NCBI RefSeq assembly: GCF_001005825.1
Contig: NZ_LBHV01000004.1
Location: 248,001 to 312,000 of the forward strand
Length of the DNA stretch: 64,000 bases
Source: Rhizobium sp. LC145
GTDB lineage: Bacteria > Pseudomonadota > Alphaproteobacteria > Rhizobiales > Rhizobiaceae
Direction: 5' to 3'
The notes beneath the pieces are model-generated. The model made no database searches and was not told the DNA's origin. It worked only from the letters and a program-made list of their open reading frames with translations. The position numbers and the translations under genes are program-made. Position 1 is the stretch's first letter. Each line of letters begins with the position of its first letter. Below, piece after piece: positions 51,644 through 60,051 of this stretch.

Positions 51644-53509
51644 ATGTTGAATATGCCCGCAATCGCAATTCCCCGTGCTCTTGCCCCTGCGGGTAAGGGT
51701 GCCGCCGCCGATCCCGCGCTCGGCCTCCTGCCCGTCTGGAAGCTTTCCGATCTCTATGAGGACAAGGATTCTCCGGCTTTCCGCGCCGACCTCGACAAGG
51801 CTGCGAAGCTCGCCAGGGAATTCGAGGCGAAGTGGAAAGGCAAGCTCGCCGAAGCAGCCGGCAAGACGGGCAGCGGAGGCATCGGCGAGGCGCTTGCCGA
51901 ATACGAGGTGATCGAGGATATCTTCGGCAAGATCGGCTCGTTTGCCGGCCTCACCTATTTCTCCGACACGTCCAACCCCGCAAACGGCAAGTTCTACGGC
52001 GACGTGCAGTCGAAGCTCACCGATCTTTCGGCGCATCTCCTGTTCTTGCCCCTGGAGCTGAACCGTATTGACGACGCGGTGATGGACGCCTGCATGGATC
52101 GTGACCCGGCGGCCGGCCATTATCGCCCCTGGATCGTCGATCTCAGGAAAGACAAGCCCTACCAGCTCGAAGACAAGCTCGAGCAGCTCTTCCTCGAAAA
52201 GTCCATGACCAGCAGCGCCGCCTTCAACCGCCTCTTCGACGAGACCATGGCGGAGCTCCGTTACGACATCGACGGCGAGAAGGTGCCGCTCGAAGTGGCG
52301 CTCAACATGCTGCAGGAGCCGGACGAGCCGACCCGCGCCAAGGCGGCGGCCGCGCTTTCGAAGACCTTCAAGGACAATATCCGCATCTTCACGCTGGTCA
52401 CCAACACGCTCGCCAAGGACAAGGATATCTCCGACCGCTGGCGCGGCTTCGAGGATATCGCCGATAGCCGGCACCTCGGCAACCGCGTCGAGCGCGAAGT
52501 GGTGGATGCGCTGGCCGAAGCGGTCAAGGCCGCCTACCCCCGCCTCTCGCACCGCTACTACGCCATGAAGGCGAAGTGGCTCGGCATGGAAGAGATGAAT
52601 TTCTGGGACCGCAACGCGCCGCTGCCGGAAACCTCGAACGCGCTCATTTCCTGGGAGGAAGCGAAAAATACGGTTCTCTCGGCCTATGGCGGCTTTGCCC
52701 CGGAAATGGCCGATATCGCCCGCCGCTTCTTCGATGAGGAATGGATCGACGCGCCGGTGCGCACCGGAAAGGCGCCGGGTGCGTTTGCGCATCCCACCGT
52801 CCCGTCGGCGCACCCTTACGTGCTCGTCAACTATATGGGCAAGCCGCGCGACGTGATGACGCTCGCCCATGAACTCGGCCACGGCGTGCATCAGGTGCTG
52901 GCCGGCAAGCAGGGCGCCCTGATGTGCCAGACGCCGCTGACGCTTGCCGAGACCGCCTCGGTCTTCGGCGAGATGCTGACCTTCCGCGCCCTTCTCGAAA
53001 AGACGAAGGACAAGCGCGAGCGCAAGGCCATGCTCGCCCAGAAGGTGGAGGACATGATCAACACGGTCGTGCGTCAGATCGCCTTCTACGAGTTCGAGCG
53101 CAAGGTTCACACCGCCCGCAAGGAAGGCGAGCTGACATCGGAGCAGATCGGCGAGCTCTGGCTTTCGGTTCAGGCGGAAAGCCTGGGGCCCGCGATCCGC
53201 ATCTCGGAGGGCTACGAGACCTGGTGGGCCTATATCCCCCACTTCATCCACTCGCCCTTCTACGTCTATGCCTATGCCTTCGGAGATTGCCTGGTGAACT
53301 CGCTCTACGCGGTCTACCAAGGCGCGGAGCCCGGCTTCCAGCAGAAGTATTTCGAGCTTCTGAAGGCCGGCGGCACCAAACATCACTCCGAATTGCTGAA
53401 GCCCTTCGGCCTCGACGCCACCGATCCCTCCTTCTGGTCCAAGGGGCTTTCGATGATCGAGGGCCTGATCGATGAGCTGGAGGCTTTGGACAAGGGTAAT
53501 CGCCTTTAG
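51644..53509 (+). CDS. pepF: Oligoendopeptidase F (M3 family)
   Basis: Zinc metallopeptidase of 621 residues. The zinc motif HELGH is at 409-413 in TLAHELGHGVHQVLAGKQ, with the third ligand in LTLAETASVFGEML. The N-terminal helical domain begins WKLSDLYEDKDSPAFRADLD, typical of the PepF family. AGGAG lies 7 nt before the ATG. Cytosolic oligopeptide degradation is the family role; divergent from the response regulator gene with a 161-nt gap. Confidence 0.93.
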   Translation: MLNMPAIAIPRALAPAGKGAAADPALGLLPVWKLSDLYEDKDSPAFRADLDKAAKLAREFEAKWKGKLAEAAGKTGSGGIGEALAEYEVIEDIFGKIGSFAGLTYFSDTSNPANGKFYGDVQSKLTDLSAHLLFLPLELNRIDDAVMDACMDRDPAAGHYRPWIVDLRKDKPYQLEDKLEQLFLEKSMTSSAAFNRLFDETMAELRYDIDGEKVPLEVALNMLQEPDEPTRAKAAAALSKTFKDNIRIFTLVTNTLAKDKDISDRWRGFEDIADSRHLGNRVEREVVDALAEAVKAAYPRLSHRYYAMKAKWLGMEEMNFWDRNAPLPETSNALISWEEAKNTVLSAYGGFAPEMADIARRFFDEEWIDAPVRTGKAPGAFAHPTVPSAHPYVLVNYMGKPRDVMTLAHELGHGVHQVLAGKQGALMCQTPLTLAETASVFGEMLTFRALLEKTKDKRERKAMLAQKVEDMINTVVRQIAFYEFERKVHTARKEGELTSEQIGELWLSVQAESLGPAIRISEGYETWWAYIPHFIHSPFYVYAYAFGDCLVNSLYAVYQGAEPGFQQKYFELLKAGGTKHHSELLKPFGLDATDPSFWSKGLSMIEGLIDELEALDKGNRL

Positions 53510-53511
53510 GG

Positions 53512-53747
53512 GAGAATGCCCTCATCAGGCTGCCGCCACCTTGTCCGGCCCTTCGCTTCGGCTCAGGGCGTTCGTCATTCGAAACGATTCACTGGATCGT
53601 TTCGTCGGCTGCGCCGACCATTCCTCACCCCCGCATGCGGGGAGAAGGGATATGCCGCGACCTCTTCGTCATTCTTTGCCGGCAAGTTCGGCAGGTCCCC
53701 TCTCCCCGTCTGACGGGGAGAGAGTTAGGGTGAGGGGCAAGCAAACC
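53512..53747. repeat. Composite RIME-like repeat (copy D)
   Basis: About 235 nt. The outer parts (GCCCTCATCAGGCTGCCGCC at the left, TTAGGGTGAGGGGCAA at the right, with palindromes CCCGCATGCGGG and CTCTCCCCGTCTGACGGGGA) match copy B. The middle (53548-53635) matches copy C: GGCCCTTCGCTTCGGCTCAG, a GAAACGATTCACTGGATCGT palindrome and GTCGGCTGCGCCGAC. It therefore looks like an element of one class carrying a module of another. It separates pepF from pabB. Confidence 0.75.
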
Positions 53748-53766
53748 TTCGGAAACCAACACGTAG

Positions 53767-54936
53767 ATGGCAGACCACCCACCTTATGCGCTGTTTCGCG
53801 ACGATCCTGCCGGACGGAGCCTCGTCTTCGACCGGCCGAGAGAGATCGTGACCGCGCATAAGGCCGAGGATGTGCTGCCCGCGTTGGAACGCTTGGAAGA
53901 AGCGCGCCGTGCCGGCCAATGGCTCGCGGGCTATATCTCCTACGAAGCGGGCTACGTCTTCGAGGAGAAGCTCAAGCCCCTGATCGTCCCGGAGAGACCG
54001 ACGCCGCTCATCGCCATGGGCATTTTCGATGCCCCCGCCGGCGAGGACCATCCGCTTGCCGCGCCGCTTGCCGCCAGAAACGAAGAGCCCTTCACCGAAC
54101 CGCGCGCCGCCTGGGATTTCGAAACCTATCGCGAGCGGTTCGACCACCTGCATCGGCATCTGCGCAACGGCGATTGCTACCAGGGAAACCTCACCATGCC
54201 GGTCACCGCCCGCTGGCAGGGCGATCCGCGCTCCGTCTTCTGGTCGCTCGTCGCGCGCCAGCCGGTCCGCTATGGTGCGCTCGTCGATTTCACCAGGGAT
54301 GCGGGCGGCCCGGTCGTCCTGTCGCGCTCGCCGGAGCTCTTCTTTTCGGTGGATGCCGGGCGCTTCATCGAAACCCATCCGATGAAGGGTACGGCCCCGC
54401 GCGGCAAGACGCCGGAGGAAGACAAGGCGATCGTCGAGGCCATGCTCGCCGACGAGAAGACGCTTGCGGAAAACCGCATGATCGTCGACCTGCTGCGCAA
54501 CGACATCTCACTCGTCAGCGAAGTGGGCACGCTTGACGTCCCGAAGCTGTTCGAGATCGAGACCTACCCGACCGTCCACCAGATGGTGAGCCATGTGCGG
54601 GCGAAGCTGAGGCCCGAAATCGGCCTGCCGGAAATCCTCGCCGCGCTCTTCCCCTGCGGCTCGGTCACGGGAGCGCCCAAAATGTGGGCGATGCAGATTC
54701 TCAGGCGACTGGAAGCCGATTGCCGCGATGTCTATTGCGGCGCGATCGGCTGGTGCGATCCGGCCGGGCCGATGCGGTTTTCGGTGGCGATCCGCACGAT
54801 CTCGCTTTTCAACGACGGCAAGGCCGTCTTCAATGTGGGGGGCGGCATCGTCTTCGATTCGAAGGCCGAGGCCGAATACGAGGAATGCCTGTTGAAGGCG
54901 CGGTTTGCGGTAGGCGATCAATGGATTTCTCGCTGA
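53767..54936 (+). CDS. pabB: Aminodeoxychorismate synthase component I
   Basis: Converts chorismate with ammonia to 4-amino-4-deoxychorismate for folate synthesis. The 389 residues show SRSPELFFSVDAGRFIETHP, MKGTAPRGKTPEEDKAIVEA, LAENRMIVDLLRNDISLVSE and the C-terminal FPCGSVTGAPKMWAMQI, all diagnostic of the chorismate-binding domain. The N-terminal tryptophan-binding-like part is shortened. The stop overlaps pabC by 16 nt, so the pair is one operon feeding p-aminobenzoate synthesis. Confidence 0.93.
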   Translation: MADHPPYALFRDDPAGRSLVFDRPREIVTAHKAEDVLPALERLEEARRAGQWLAGYISYEAGYVFEEKLKPLIVPERPTPLIAMGIFDAPAGEDHPLAAPLAARNEEPFTEPRAAWDFETYRERFDHLHRHLRNGDCYQGNLTMPVTARWQGDPRSVFWSLVARQPVRYGALVDFTRDAGGPVVLSRSPELFFSVDAGRFIETHPMKGTAPRGKTPEEDKAIVEAMLADEKTLAENRMIVDLLRNDISLVSEVGTLDVPKLFEIETYPTVHQMVSHVRAKLRPEIGLPEILAALFPCGSVTGAPKMWAMQILRRLEADCRDVYCGAIGWCDPAGPMRFSVAIRTISLFNDGKAVFNVGGGIVFDSKAEAEYEECLLKARFAVGDQWISR

Positions 54937-55553
54937 TCGAAACGATGCGGTGGGAGCCCGAAACAGGCTTCGTTCGGCTGGAGCAGCATCTTCGCCGCTT
55001 GAGCCGTTCGGCCGATGCGCTCGGCTTCCGTCAGCCGCCGCTGGATACGCTCAACCAGCTCGAAGCCGCAGCCGGCGGCCAAGTGCCCTTGCGCGTCCGC
55101 CTCGTCATGACCTATCGCGGCAAGATCGAGATCACGACCACACCCTTCACACCGATCCCGGAAGGTACGGTCTGGCGCCTGCGCATCGCCAAAGCCGCCC
55201 GGCTTGCCTCGGACGATCCCCTCTACCGCCACAAGACATCGAGACGCGAGCCCTATGAGGCCGCCCGCGCCGAGTTTTCGCCCGAAGAGGCAGACGAGGT
55301 GCTGCTCCTCAATGAGCGCGGCGAAGTCTGCGAAGGCACGATCACCAATGCCTTCCTCGAGGAGCCGGACGGCTCGCTTCTGACGCCGCCGCTGACCAGC
55401 GGCCTGCTGCCCGGCATATTGCGCGCCGAACTCATCCGTGAGAGGAAGGCACGCAGCCAGGTTTTGAAGCCCGAAGACCTCGGGACCGGAAGGCTCTTCG
55501 TCGGCAATTCGCTGCGCGGATTGATCCCCGCCGAACTCGTCGGAGAATCATGA
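54921..55553 (+). CDS. pabC: Aminotransferase class IV, probable aminodeoxychorismate lyase
   Basis: PLP enzyme of 210 residues, here presumed to release p-aminobenzoate from aminodeoxychorismate. Motifs: LIETMRWEPETGFVRLEQHL, HKTSRREPYEAARAEFSPEE (with the PLP lysine in HKTSRR), LLNERGEVCEGTITNAFLEE and TPPLTSGLLPGILRAELI. The start lies within pabB (16-nt overlap), which supports the functional link. Other class IV activities (branched-chain or D-amino acid) cannot be excluded by sequence alone. Confidence 0.87.
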   Translation: MDFSLIETMRWEPETGFVRLEQHLRRLSRSADALGFRQPPLDTLNQLEAAAGGQVPLRVRLVMTYRGKIEITTTPFTPIPEGTVWRLRIAKAARLASDDPLYRHKTSRREPYEAARAEFSPEEADEVLLLNERGEVCEGTITNAFLEEPDGSLLTPPLTSGLLPGILRAELIRERKARSQVLKPEDLGTGRLFVGNSLRGLIPAELVGES

Positions 55554-55615
55554 GCCCTGAGTGTGGATCTCGGGGCATCTGCAGACTGGAAACGGCGTTT
55601 TCCCGCTCCATTTGA

Positions 55616-55657
55616 CAGGCTCTTTATTGTGACGAGATTTTATGATCTTAGAGCCTG
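55616..55657. promoter_or_regulatory. Inverted repeat in the hss promoter region
   Basis: CAGGCTCT (55616-55623) and AGAGCCTG (55650-55657) flank a TTGACA-like -35 (55612-55617) and AT-rich -10 candidates before hss. Arms 34 nt apart could form a leader hairpin or a looped operator. The effector is unknown. Confidence 0.4.
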
Positions 55658-55757
55658 CGAACTGCCCAGTTGAAAACCGACCCACGCGTAACAATCATTC
55701 CTTCCACTGCCGCACAGTCGGACCACGGCCGAGAGGCCGCCGATCAAGGAGAAACAC

Positions 55758-57209
55758 ATGTCAGAAAAGACCTATCCGGTGTATGGCGAGATCACCGGCC
55801 CGATCGTGATGATCGGCTTCGGTTCGATCGGCCGCGGAACGCTGCCGCTCATCGAGCGTCATTTCAAGTTCGACAAGAGCCGGATGGTCGTGATCGACCC
55901 GCGCGATGACGCCGATCACACAGAGATTCTGGCAAAGCACGGCGTGCGGCACATCAAGTCGTATGTCACCAAGGAAAACTACAAGAAACTCCTGAAGCCG
56001 CTGCTGACCGAAGGCGGTGGCCAGGGCTTCTGCGTCAATCTTTCCGTCGATACCGGCTCGCTCGACATCATGAAGCTCTGCCGCAAGCTCGACGTGCCCT
56101 ATATCGATACCGTGGTCGAACCCTGGCTCGGCTTCTATTTCGACAAGAACATGAAGAATGCCGACCGCACCAACTATGCGCTGCGAGAAACCGTGCGCAA
56201 GGAGAAGGAAAAGAACCCGGGCGGCGCGACCGCCGTTTCCACCTGCGGCGCCAATCCGGGCATGGTTTCCTGGTTCGTCAAGCAGGCGCTCGTCAACCTC
56301 GCCAACGACACCGGCCTGAAATTCGACGAGCCCGACCAGCATGATCGTGAAGGCTGGGCGAAGCTCATGAAGAAGCTCGGCGTCAAGGGCGTTCACATCG
56401 CCGAGCGCGACACCCAGCGCACCAAGCACCCGAAGCCGCTCGACGTCTTCTGGAACACCTGGTCCGTCGAAGGCTTCATCTCCGAAGGCCTGCAGCCCGC
56501 CGAACTCGGCTGGGGCACCCACGAGAAGTGGATGCCGAAGAACGCCAAGAAGCACAAGAAAGGCTGCAAGGCGGCGATCTATCTGGAGCAGCCCGGCGCC
56601 AATACCCGCGTGCGCACCTGGTGCCCGACGCCCGGCCCGCAATATGGGTTCCTGGTCACCCATAACGAATCCATCTCGATCGCCGACTATTTCACGGTGC
56701 GCGACAAGGATGGCGACGTGACCTTCCGCCCGACCTGCCATTATGCCTATCACCCGGCCAACGATGCCGTGCTGTCGCTGCACGAGATGTTCGGCAATGG
56801 CGGCAACGCACAGCCGGTCCACCACGTTCTGGACGAGGACGAACTGGAGGACGGCATCGACGAACTCGGCGTCCTGCTCTACGGCCACGAGAAGAATGCC
56901 TACTGGTTCGGTTCGCGCCTGTCTCTGGAAGAGACCCGCCGCATCGCCCCCTATCAGAACGCAACCGGCCTGCAGGTGACCTCCGCCGTGCTCGCAGGCA
57001 TGGTCTGGGCGCTGGAAAATCCGAACGCGGGCATCGTCGAGGCGGACGAGATCGACTACAAGCGCTGCCTCGAAGTCCAGCTTCCCTATCTCGGCCCGGT
57101 CGAGGGCCATTATACCGACTGGACCCCGCTCGAGGGCCGTCCCGGTCTCTTCCCGGAGGACATCGACACCAGCGATCCCTGGCAGTTCAGGAACGTCCTG
57201 GTCCGCTGA
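55758..57209 (+). CDS. hss: Homospermidine synthase
   Basis: Makes sym-homospermidine from putrescine in an NAD-dependent reaction; the usual polyamine route in many Rhizobiales. The 483 residues have an N-terminal Rossmann motif (IGFGSIGRGTLPLIERHF), NLSVDTGSLDIMKLCRKLDV, CGANPGMVSWFVKQALVNL and the LVTHNESISIADYFTVRD block. AAGGAG precedes the ATG. Monocistronic with a strong terminator at 57238-57265. No other polyamine genes are nearby. Confidence 0.95.
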   Translation: MSEKTYPVYGEITGPIVMIGFGSIGRGTLPLIERHFKFDKSRMVVIDPRDDADHTEILAKHGVRHIKSYVTKENYKKLLKPLLTEGGGQGFCVNLSVDTGSLDIMKLCRKLDVPYIDTVVEPWLGFYFDKNMKNADRTNYALRETVRKEKEKNPGGATAVSTCGANPGMVSWFVKQALVNLANDTGLKFDEPDQHDREGWAKLMKKLGVKGVHIAERDTQRTKHPKPLDVFWNTWSVEGFISEGLQPAELGWGTHEKWMPKNAKKHKKGCKAAIYLEQPGANTRVRTWCPTPGPQYGFLVTHNESISIADYFTVRDKDGDVTFRPTCHYAYHPANDAVLSLHEMFGNGGNAQPVHHVLDEDELEDGIDELGVLLYGHEKNAYWFGSRLSLEETRRIAPYQNATGLQVTSAVLAGMVWALENPNAGIVEADEIDYKRCLEVQLPYLGPVEGHYTDWTPLEGRPGLFPEDIDTSDPWQFRNVLVR

Positions 57210-57237
57210 GGCGAGCCTCCCTCCATTGACCTTTATG

Positions 57238-57266
57238 AAACGCCCGCCTTCCCGCGGGCGTTTTCA
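57238..57266 (+). terminator. Rho-independent terminator for hss
   Basis: Stem AAACGCCCGC/GCGGGCGTTT with loop CTTCCC and TC after the T-run. 28 nt beyond the hss stop. Confidence 0.83.
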
Positions 57267-57282
57267 TGTGTTGAAAAGAAGA

Positions 57283-57324
57283 GCCTGTGGATAGTTGGAC
57301 TTGGAGCGCTAGCTGTCCACAGGC
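57283..57324. repeat. Inverted repeat with DnaA-box-like arms
   Basis: GCCTGTGGA (57283-57291) and TCCACAGGC (57316-57324), 24 nt apart, between hss and the Omp10-type gene. The arms contain TGTGGATAG and its partial mirror, one base from the DnaA box core. It is not an origin; it may be a hairpin or a regulatory site. Confidence 0.35.
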
Positions 57325-57415
57325 CTTGGCCCTATGAAACTGCGCGCCTTGCGTTACATAGGCCTTCGCGGCATGGTTTAGCGCCAGGCCAGATCGAATC
57401 GCGGGAGACAGAGTC

Positions 57416-57787
57416 ATGAAAATCAGAGCGAGCCTCGTGCTCATTGCCGCCGCCACGCTCAGCGCGTGCGTGTCCTCTCCTCCTCCCGGTCGCCTGCCGC
57501 CGCCCTCCGGAACGCCGCAGGCGCGGGGCGTCGAGGGCAGCTGGGCCGATCCGAACGGGATCGTCTCCACGTTCCAGGCCGGCACCTTCAGCACCCGGTC
57601 GACCGACAGCAATGCCCTGCTTGCTTCCGGCAACTACAGGAACGTCTCGCCCACGCTCGTCGAGATCAACATGACCTCGCTGGTGCGCAACACGACCTCC
57701 AGGGTCAACTGCGCGCTCGTCTCGCCGAACCAGCTGAACTGCACGCAGGATAGCGGCGCGCAATTCTCGCTCGCACGGCGGAGCTGA
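57416..57787 (+). CDS. Omp10-type outer membrane lipoprotein
   Basis: A 123-residue lipoprotein. Lipobox LSAC places the modified Cys near residue 18 (ASLVLIAAATLSACVSS). The mature part is Pro-rich then beta-rich with GVEGSWADPNGIVSTFQAG, SNALLASGNYRNVSPTLVEI, and the paired cysteines in RVNCALVSPNQLNCTQ, matching the Brucella Omp10 family. Such proteins are surface antigens of unknown biochemical role. A short terminator follows. Confidence 0.88.
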   Translation: MKIRASLVLIAAATLSACVSSPPPGRLPPPSGTPQARGVEGSWADPNGIVSTFQAGTFSTRSTDSNALLASGNYRNVSPTLVEINMTSLVRNTTSRVNCALVSPNQLNCTQDSGAQFSLARRS

Positions 57788-57811
57788 GCGACTTCCATCC
57801 TCACGGTTCCG

Positions 57812-57838
57812 AAACCCCGCTCCGGCGGGGTTTTTCGT
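57812..57838 (+). terminator. Rho-independent terminator for the Omp10-type gene
   Basis: AAACCCCGC/GCGGGGTTT stem with a 4-nt loop followed by TTCG. Close to the gene stop (57787). Confidence 0.82.
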
Positions 57839-58003
57839 ATTTTCCCGGAGACGCGAAACGCCGCGCCTGCCTGTCATATTTCCCTTGAAACCGACCTTTG
57901 TTGATGAAAACATGCCCGGCAGAACGGCTGTCATGGTGGGATGTTACGACGGCCGGCAGTGAAGCGGTGCAACGCCGCCAACAAAGGGAACAGGAGAGGC
58001 AAC

Positions 58004-59929
58004 ATGATGAAAACATTGAGACTTGGGCTGATGACCGCATCGGCCATGGCTCTTTCGTGCGGCGCCGCACTCGCCGATTACGAACTCAATATCCTGCACA
58101 TCAACGATCTTCATTCCCGCATCGAAGCCATCAACAAATTCAATTCCACCTGCACCGCGGAAGAAGCCTCCAAGAACGAGTGCTTCGGCGGCATCGCCCG
58201 CGTGAAGGCCGCCATCGACGGCCGCCGCGGCGAACTGAACGGGCAGAACCTGCTGGTGCTGGACGCCGGCGACCAGTTCCAGGGATCCCTCTTCTACAGC
58301 ACCTTCAAGAGCGGCCCGGTCGCCGATTTCATGAACGGCATCGGCTTCGATGCCATGGCGATCGGCAATCATGAATTCGACGATGGTCCGGAAGAACTCC
58401 TGAAATTCATCGACGCCGCCGATTTCCCGATCATTTCCGGCAATACGATCGCCGCCGACAACAGCCCGGTCGCCAAGAAGTTCGAAGGCTACATCGTCAA
58501 GGACATGGGCGGCCAGAAGGTTGCCGTCGTCTCCGTTCTCGCGACCGATACCGACGAAACCTCCTCGCCGGGCGACACTATCCGCTTTGAGGACGAGGTC
58601 GAATATCTCAACAGGATCGTGCCGGAGATCGAGGCTCAGGGCGTCAACAAGATCATCGTCCTGTCGCATGTCGGCTATGTGCGCGACCAGGAGATCGCCG
58701 CAGCCGTGAACGGCATCGACGTCATCGTCGGCGGCCATAGTCACACGCTGCTCTCGAACACCGATGAAAAGGCCGCCGGCCCCTACCCCACGCTGGTGAA
58801 GAACCCCGTCGGCGTGGACGTCCCGATCGTTCAGGCCTATGCCTACTCGAAATACCTCGGCGACCTGAAAGTGGTCTTCGACGATAACGGCGTGGTGAAA
58901 TCGGCGGAGGGCGCCCCGAAGCTCCTCGATGCCTCGGTCACGCCGGATGCCGCCTATGTCGCCAAGGTCGCCGAACTCGGCAAGCCCCTGGAAGAACTGA
59001 AGAAGAAGGTGGTCGGCGTTTCCGAAGGGCCGATCGAAGGCGACCGCACGGTTTGCCGCGCCAAGGAATGCACGATGGGCAATCTCGTGGCCGAGGCCCA
59101 GCTCGACCGCGTGAAGGGCCAGGGCATCACCATCTCGATCGCCAATGGCGGCGGTCTGCGCGCATCGATCGACGGCGGCGATGTGACCATGGGCGAGGTG
59201 CTGACGGTGCTGCCGTTCCAGAACACCATCGCCACCTTCCAGCTCAAGGGCTCCGATCTCGTCACCGCGCTCGAAAACGGCGTCGGCCAGATCGAGGAAG
59301 GCGCCGGCCGCTTCCCACAGGTCGCCGGCATGAAATATTCCTTTGACCGGTCCAAACCTCCCGGCGGCCGCGTGAGCGACGTTCAGGTGAAGGAAGGCGA
59401 GGCCTTCGTGCCGCTCGATCCAAACAAGACCTATGGCGTCGTCACCAACAACTATGTGCGCGGCGGCGGCGATGGCTACAAGACCTTCGCGACCAACGCC
59501 GTCAATCCATACGATTTCGGCCCCAACCTCGAACAGGCGGTTGCCGACTACCTGACGGCCAATAATCCCTACAAGCCCTTCACGGATGGCCGCATCACCG
59601 ACCTTACCCCGGCTGATTATACTCCGCCGGCCAAGGAGGCTCCCGCGGCATCCTCTTCCGCTGCGGCTCCAGCGGCACCCGCCCCCGCCGCTCCGTCGTC
59701 CGGCCAGACCGCTGCCGCTCCCGCAACCCAGGCACCGGCGCCTGCGACGCCCGCTCCGGCCGTCGGCGGACCGAAGACCTATACGGTCGCCCGCGGCGAT
59801 TCTCTGTGGAAGATCGCGGAAGCCGAGTATGGCGATGGCAACCAGTGGACCAGGATCGCCGAGGCCAACAGCCTGCGCAATCCGAACCGCATTCTGGTTG
59901 GCGCGGAACTGGAGCTGCCCGCCCAATAA
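58004..59929 (+). CDS. Periplasmic 5'-nucleotidase/UDP-sugar hydrolase with C-terminal LysM
   Basis: Nucleotide-degrading phosphoesterase of 641 residues. Signal peptide LGLMTASAMALSCGAALA. The metallophosphoesterase domain has ILHINDLHSRIEAIN, DAGDQFQGSLFYST, MAIGNHEFDDGPEELL and GGHSHTLLSNTDEKA. A 5'-nucleotidase C-terminal domain (IANGGGLRASIDGGDVTMGE; VTNNYVRGGGDGYKTFATNA) follows. An Ala/Pro linker (about 540-590) joins a LysM domain (TYTVARGDSLWKIAEAEYGD, then NQWTRIAEANSLRNPNRILV), so the enzyme is probably held on peptidoglycan. AGGAGAGG precedes the ATG at 58004. Confidence 0.9.
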   Translation: MMKTLRLGLMTASAMALSCGAALADYELNILHINDLHSRIEAINKFNSTCTAEEASKNECFGGIARVKAAIDGRRGELNGQNLLVLDAGDQFQGSLFYSTFKSGPVADFMNGIGFDAMAIGNHEFDDGPEELLKFIDAADFPIISGNTIAADNSPVAKKFEGYIVKDMGGQKVAVVSVLATDTDETSSPGDTIRFEDEVEYLNRIVPEIEAQGVNKIIVLSHVGYVRDQEIAAAVNGIDVIVGGHSHTLLSNTDEKAAGPYPTLVKNPVGVDVPIVQAYAYSKYLGDLKVVFDDNGVVKSAEGAPKLLDASVTPDAAYVAKVAELGKPLEELKKKVVGVSEGPIEGDRTVCRAKECTMGNLVAEAQLDRVKGQGITISIANGGGLRASIDGGDVTMGEVLTVLPFQNTIATFQLKGSDLVTALENGVGQIEEGAGRFPQVAGMKYSFDRSKPPGGRVSDVQVKEGEAFVPLDPNKTYGVVTNNYVRGGGDGYKTFATNAVNPYDFGPNLEQAVADYLTANNPYKPFTDGRITDLTPADYTPPAKEAPAASSSAAAPAAPAPAAPSSGQTAAAPATQAPAPATPAPAVGGPKTYTVARGDSLWKIAEAEYGDGNQWTRIAEANSLRNPNRILVGAELELPAQ

Positions 59930-59958
59930 GCAGCTAAGACGATTTGTCTCGCTTGAAG

Positions 59959-59992
59959 AACCGGTCCGGGCCTTTCCCGGATCGGTTTTTGT
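59959..59992 (+). terminator. Rho-independent terminator after the nucleotidase gene
   Basis: ACCGGTCCGGG pairs with CCCGGATCGGT (one G-U pair) across loop CCTTT, followed by TTTTG. It precedes hemH. Confidence 0.82.
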
Positions 59993-60051
59993 TTCTAAAT
60001 AGGCCGCAATCCGGGCAGCCAATGCCCGCTAGTGAGATCGAAAGAGTGTCC

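Noticed and set aside
57283-57324. DnaA-box-like inverted repeat considered as a replication origin
   Set aside because: Only two imperfect boxes, no AT-rich unwinding element and no dnaA, hemE or parAB neighbours.
57944-60022. 692-codon minus-strand ORF opposite the 5'-nucleotidase gene
   Set aside because: It mirrors the coding frame of a clear enzyme with signal peptide and LysM domain; the antisense translation has no recognisable domain and no ribosome site.
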